The notes below the pieces were generated by a model. It worked only from the letters and a program-made list of their open reading frames with translations. It made no database searches and was not told where the DNA came from. From contig JACQUR010000365.1 in NCBI GenBank assembly GCA_016210245.1, positions 1 to 6,996 of the forward strand: DNA of 6,996 nucleotides, read 5' to 3'. A program made the position numbers and the translations under genes. This stretch comes from Chloroflexota bacterium. Its GTDB lineage: Bacteria; Chloroflexota; UBA6077; JACQUR01. Positions 5,828-6,996 of this stretch are shown in pieces; position 1 is the stretch's first letter, and each line of letters begins with the position of its first letter.

Positions 5828-6259
5828 CTAAAACGGGAGGTCCTCGAGGTCCGGCTCCGGGGCAGCAGGAGCAGCAGCAGCAGCACGGCGCGGGGCCGCG
5901 GGCGCGGCTTCCGTGCCCTCAGCCTTGCCTCGAGAGTCCAAGAACTGCACCTCGTTGGCCAGGATCTCCATCGTGAAGTGCTTCTGGCCATCCTGCCCAT
6001 CCCAGGTCTGACTCTGCAGGCGGCCCTCCACGAAGACCAGTCGCCCACGCGCGAGGTACTCGTTGGCGAGCTCCGCCTGGCGATTGAAGCAGACCACACG
6101 GAACCACTGCGTCTCGTCGATCAAATCCCCGGTCGGGCCGCGCCGCTTCGAACTGCACGCGACGCGGAACGTCGTCATCGGCTTGCCGGCGGGGGTATAC
6201 CGCATCTCCGGATCGCTGCCCAGATATCCTACGATCGTCGCCTTGCACAAGCCAGCCAT
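5828..6259 (-). CDS. ssb: Single-stranded DNA-binding protein
   Basis: A 143-residue protein that coats single-stranded DNA in replication, repair and recombination, typically as a tetramer. Residues 1-108 are the OB fold: 'KATIVGYLGSDPEMRYTPAGKPMTTFRVA', 'DETQWFRVVCFNRQAELANEYLARGRLVFVEGRL', 'FTMEILANEVQFLD'. An Ala/Pro-rich flexible linker (about 112-135), partly encoded by CAG/CTG-type trinucleotide repeats near 5862-5886, leads to the acidic tip 'DLEDLPF', the standard docking site for SSB partner proteins. The ATG is 21 bases after the rpsF stop with GAAGGAG upstream, so it is translated from the rpsF-ssb-rpsR message. This gene order is conserved in many bacteria. Confidence 0.97.
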   Translation of the reverse strand: MAGLCKATIVGYLGSDPEMRYTPAGKPMTTFRVACSSKRRGPTGDLIDETQWFRVVCFNRQAELANEYLARGRLVFVEGRLQSQTWDGQDGQKHFTMEILANEVQFLDSRGKAEGTEAAPAAPRRAAAAAPAAPEPDLEDLPF

Positions 6260-6280
6260 ACTACACGCTCCTTCGCTCCC

Positions 6281-6571
6281 TCAACGTGAGTCCAGACGAA
6301 TCAGCAAGTGGCGAATGACCTGCTCGCTCAGCTTCAGAGCGCGATCCAACTCGTCGGCCTGGTTGGGCGCCATCTTGAAGTGGGCGATGGTGTACTGCCC
6401 GTCGCGGAAACGGCCAATGGGATAGGCCAACCGACGCTTGCCCCAGCCCTCCAGGCTCGCCAGTTCCGCTCCGCGCGCCTGCAGCATCGACTTCAGCCGC
6501 TGGCTCGCGGCCTCCTGGCCTGCCTCATCCAGGTCGGGGCTGAGCACGACCATCAACTCGTAGTCTCGCAC
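6281..6571 (-). CDS. rpsF: 30S ribosomal protein bS6
   Basis: A 96-residue small-subunit protein that binds 16S rRNA together with bS18. Characteristic stretches are 'RDYELMVVLSPDLDEAG' at the N-terminus, 'GWGKRRLAYPIGRFRDGQYTIAHFKM' in the middle, and 'LKLSEQVIRHLLIRLD' at the end. Length is normal for the family, without the acidic C-terminal tail of E. coli S6. The start is GTG (Met-Arg-Asp-Tyr), six bases after GGAGG at 6578-6582; a second GTG one codon upstream (6574) leaves only three bases and is less likely. The open frame extends far upstream to 6952, but that part is repetitive, non-conserved and overlaps the leader and promoter. First gene of the operon, behind a structured leader likely used for autoregulation. 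Confidence 0.97.
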   Translation of the reverse strand: MRDYELMVVLSPDLDEAGQEAASQRLKSMLQARGAELASLEGWGKRRLAYPIGRFRDGQYTIAHFKMAPNQADELDRALKLSEQVIRHLLIRLDSR

Positions 6572-6577
6572 CACACA

Positions 6578-6587
6578 CCTCCTTTCC
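6578..6587 (-). promoter_or_regulatory. Ribosome binding site of rpsF
   Basis: GGAAAGGAGG on the minus strand. Its spacing of six bases selects the GTG at 6571 over the adjacent GTG at 6574. Confidence 0.8.
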
Positions 6588-6639
6588 TTGGGCTTGCCCT
6601 CGCCGCCATCTGAACCCGGTGCGTGGTTCGACCTGGCGA

Positions 6640-6683
6640 GAGCAGAAAGGCGCCTGCCCTGCGGCAGGCGAGCGCGGCTGCTC
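6640..6683 (-). ncRNA. S6:S18 complex-binding leader motif (candidate)
   Basis: On the minus strand the leader can fold as follows: outer stem GAGCAG (6678-6683) with CTGCTC (6640-6645); an internal loop that begins with CCG directly after the first strand and ends with CCTTT on the other side; and an inner hairpin of eight perfect pairs (6651-6658 with 6663-6670) capped by GCAG. The published S6:S18 complex-binding motif is a conserved CCG in a bulge flanked by a stem and a hairpin, located in the 5' untranslated region of rpsF operons and mimicking the 16S rRNA site. The position (about 55 bases before the rpsF ribosome binding site) and layout agree. The likely role is repression of the operon by excess S6:S18. 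The inner hairpin followed by CCTTTCTGCTCT could alternatively be a weak attenuator. Confidence 0.7.
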
Positions 6684-6698
6684 ACAGCGCTGAGCAGC
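6677..6698 (-). promoter_or_regulatory. Leader hairpin competing with the S6:S18 motif
   Basis: Eight perfect pairs (6677-6684 with 6691-6698) around a 6-base loop, only a few bases after the predicted transcription start. Its downstream arm contains GAGCAG, the first strand of the outer stem of the S6:S18 motif, so only one of the two structures can form at a time. Confidence 0.6.
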
Positions 6699-6710
6699 CA
6701 CATCGGCCAA

Positions 6711-6719
6711 ATTATAGCA
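6711..6719 (-). promoter_or_regulatory. Extended -10 promoter of the rpsF-ssb-rpsR operon
   Basis: The minus strand reads TGCTATAAT: a consensus TATAAT (6711-6716) with the TGn extension, in otherwise GC-rich DNA. No good -35 hexamer lies 16-18 bases upstream (TGGTGG at the 17-base position), which is typical of extended -10 promoters. Transcription would begin near 6703-6705, giving a leader of about 130 bases that holds the structures described above. Confidence 0.7.
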
Positions 6720-6996
6720 GCCGGGAGGGGGAGCCACCAGGAACGAGATCTGAACGGGTGCGGGTCACGTTTCCGCGCGGAGCGCCGGCCGCCCCTGGGA
6801 GCGCCGCCCCTGGGAGCGCAGACATTCTGTCTACGCGGGCGAGCTCGACGTCCGTCCCGACAGCCTGCCCGCAGGGGTGCCTGGGAGCGCAGACATTCTG
6901 TTTCTGTTGAAGAACTCGGTTTGGTGGTGCGCCGGTGGGGCAAGCCCTGCATGTGGAGGCCGATTTTCGGCTTCCAGTGGGAGGCCGAGCCCGAAA
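6720..6996. other. Region without a recognisable gene upstream of the rpsF promoter
   Basis: No conserved protein is recognisable in any frame; the frames that remain open are Arg/Pro/Ser-rich and repetitive. It contains the direct-repeat cluster at 6789-6901 and, near the right edge, a small dyad (6959-6963 with 6967-6971). It is probably the gap between rpsF and an upstream gene outside the window. Confidence 0.6.
6789..6901. repeat. Intergenic direct-repeat cluster
   Basis: A 22-base sequence beginning CCTGGGAGCGC and ending CATTCTGT occurs at 6809-6830 and again at 6880-6901, 71 bases apart. A 15-base unit, CGCCCCTGGGAGCGC, is tandemly duplicated at 6790-6804 and 6805-6819, so the CTGGGAGCGC core occurs three times. 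Inside the first long copy, AGACA and TGTCT form a small dyad (6820-6832). This is probably a member of a dispersed intergenic repeat family, but other copies cannot be checked here. Confidence 0.8.

Noticed and set aside
6572..6952. N-terminal extension of bS6 to an upstream ATG
   Set aside because: It would cover the promoter, leader and repeats with non-conserved residues; bS6 begins at the GTG with its ribosome binding site.

Overview
The window reads as chromosomal DNA from a high-GC bacterium. It contains no phage, plasmid, CRISPR or insertion-sequence genes. All eight recognisable genes, including one cut by the left edge, lie on the minus strand, so transcription runs from right to left. 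The rpsF-ssb-rpsR core, the envelope proteins with single N-terminal anchors or signal peptides, and the repeat-filled gaps would suit Chloroflexota or a similar monoderm lineage. That assignment is an inference from general features and is not proven.

Right end (6996 to 5485): about 420 bases without a gene carry a short direct-repeat cluster, an extended -10 promoter and a structured leader. Then comes the conserved operon for ribosomal protein bS6 (GTG start), single-stranded DNA-binding protein, and ribosomal protein bS18 (TTG start, zinc-binding type). The leader can fold into a stem, a CCG-containing bulge and a hairpin. This matches the published description of the S6:S18 complex-binding motif, by which the two proteins repress their own operon. 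A second hairpin uses the same bases, so the two folds exclude each other.

Middle (5380 to 2890): two cell-envelope genes. The first is a membrane-anchored parvulin-type peptidyl-prolyl isomerase, a folding factor for exported proteins. The second is a secreted L,D-transpeptidase of the YkuD/ErfK family with SH3-like repeats, which acts on peptidoglycan.

Left part (2769 to 1): an orphan sensor histidine kinase with an extracellular Cache-like sensor, a cysteine hydrolase of the isochorismatase/N-carbamoylsarcosine amidase superfamily, and the first 17 codons of another gene running off the left edge, possibly of the ornithine cyclodeaminase/mu-crystallin family.

The most unusual content is between the genes. 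Four gaps each hold a strong inverted repeat directly behind a stop codon, and none of the four shares sequence with the others. Two are arrays of degenerate 7-base units kept strictly in register (70-172 and 4121-4225), whose unit strand orientation flips mid-array so that the ends pair. One is a perfect loopless 64-base palindrome (2825-2888). One is a hairpin with 31-base arms (5405-5478). None has the U-tract of a classical intrinsic terminator. No novel protein system was found; the repeat-filled gaps and the bS6 leader are the best leads.
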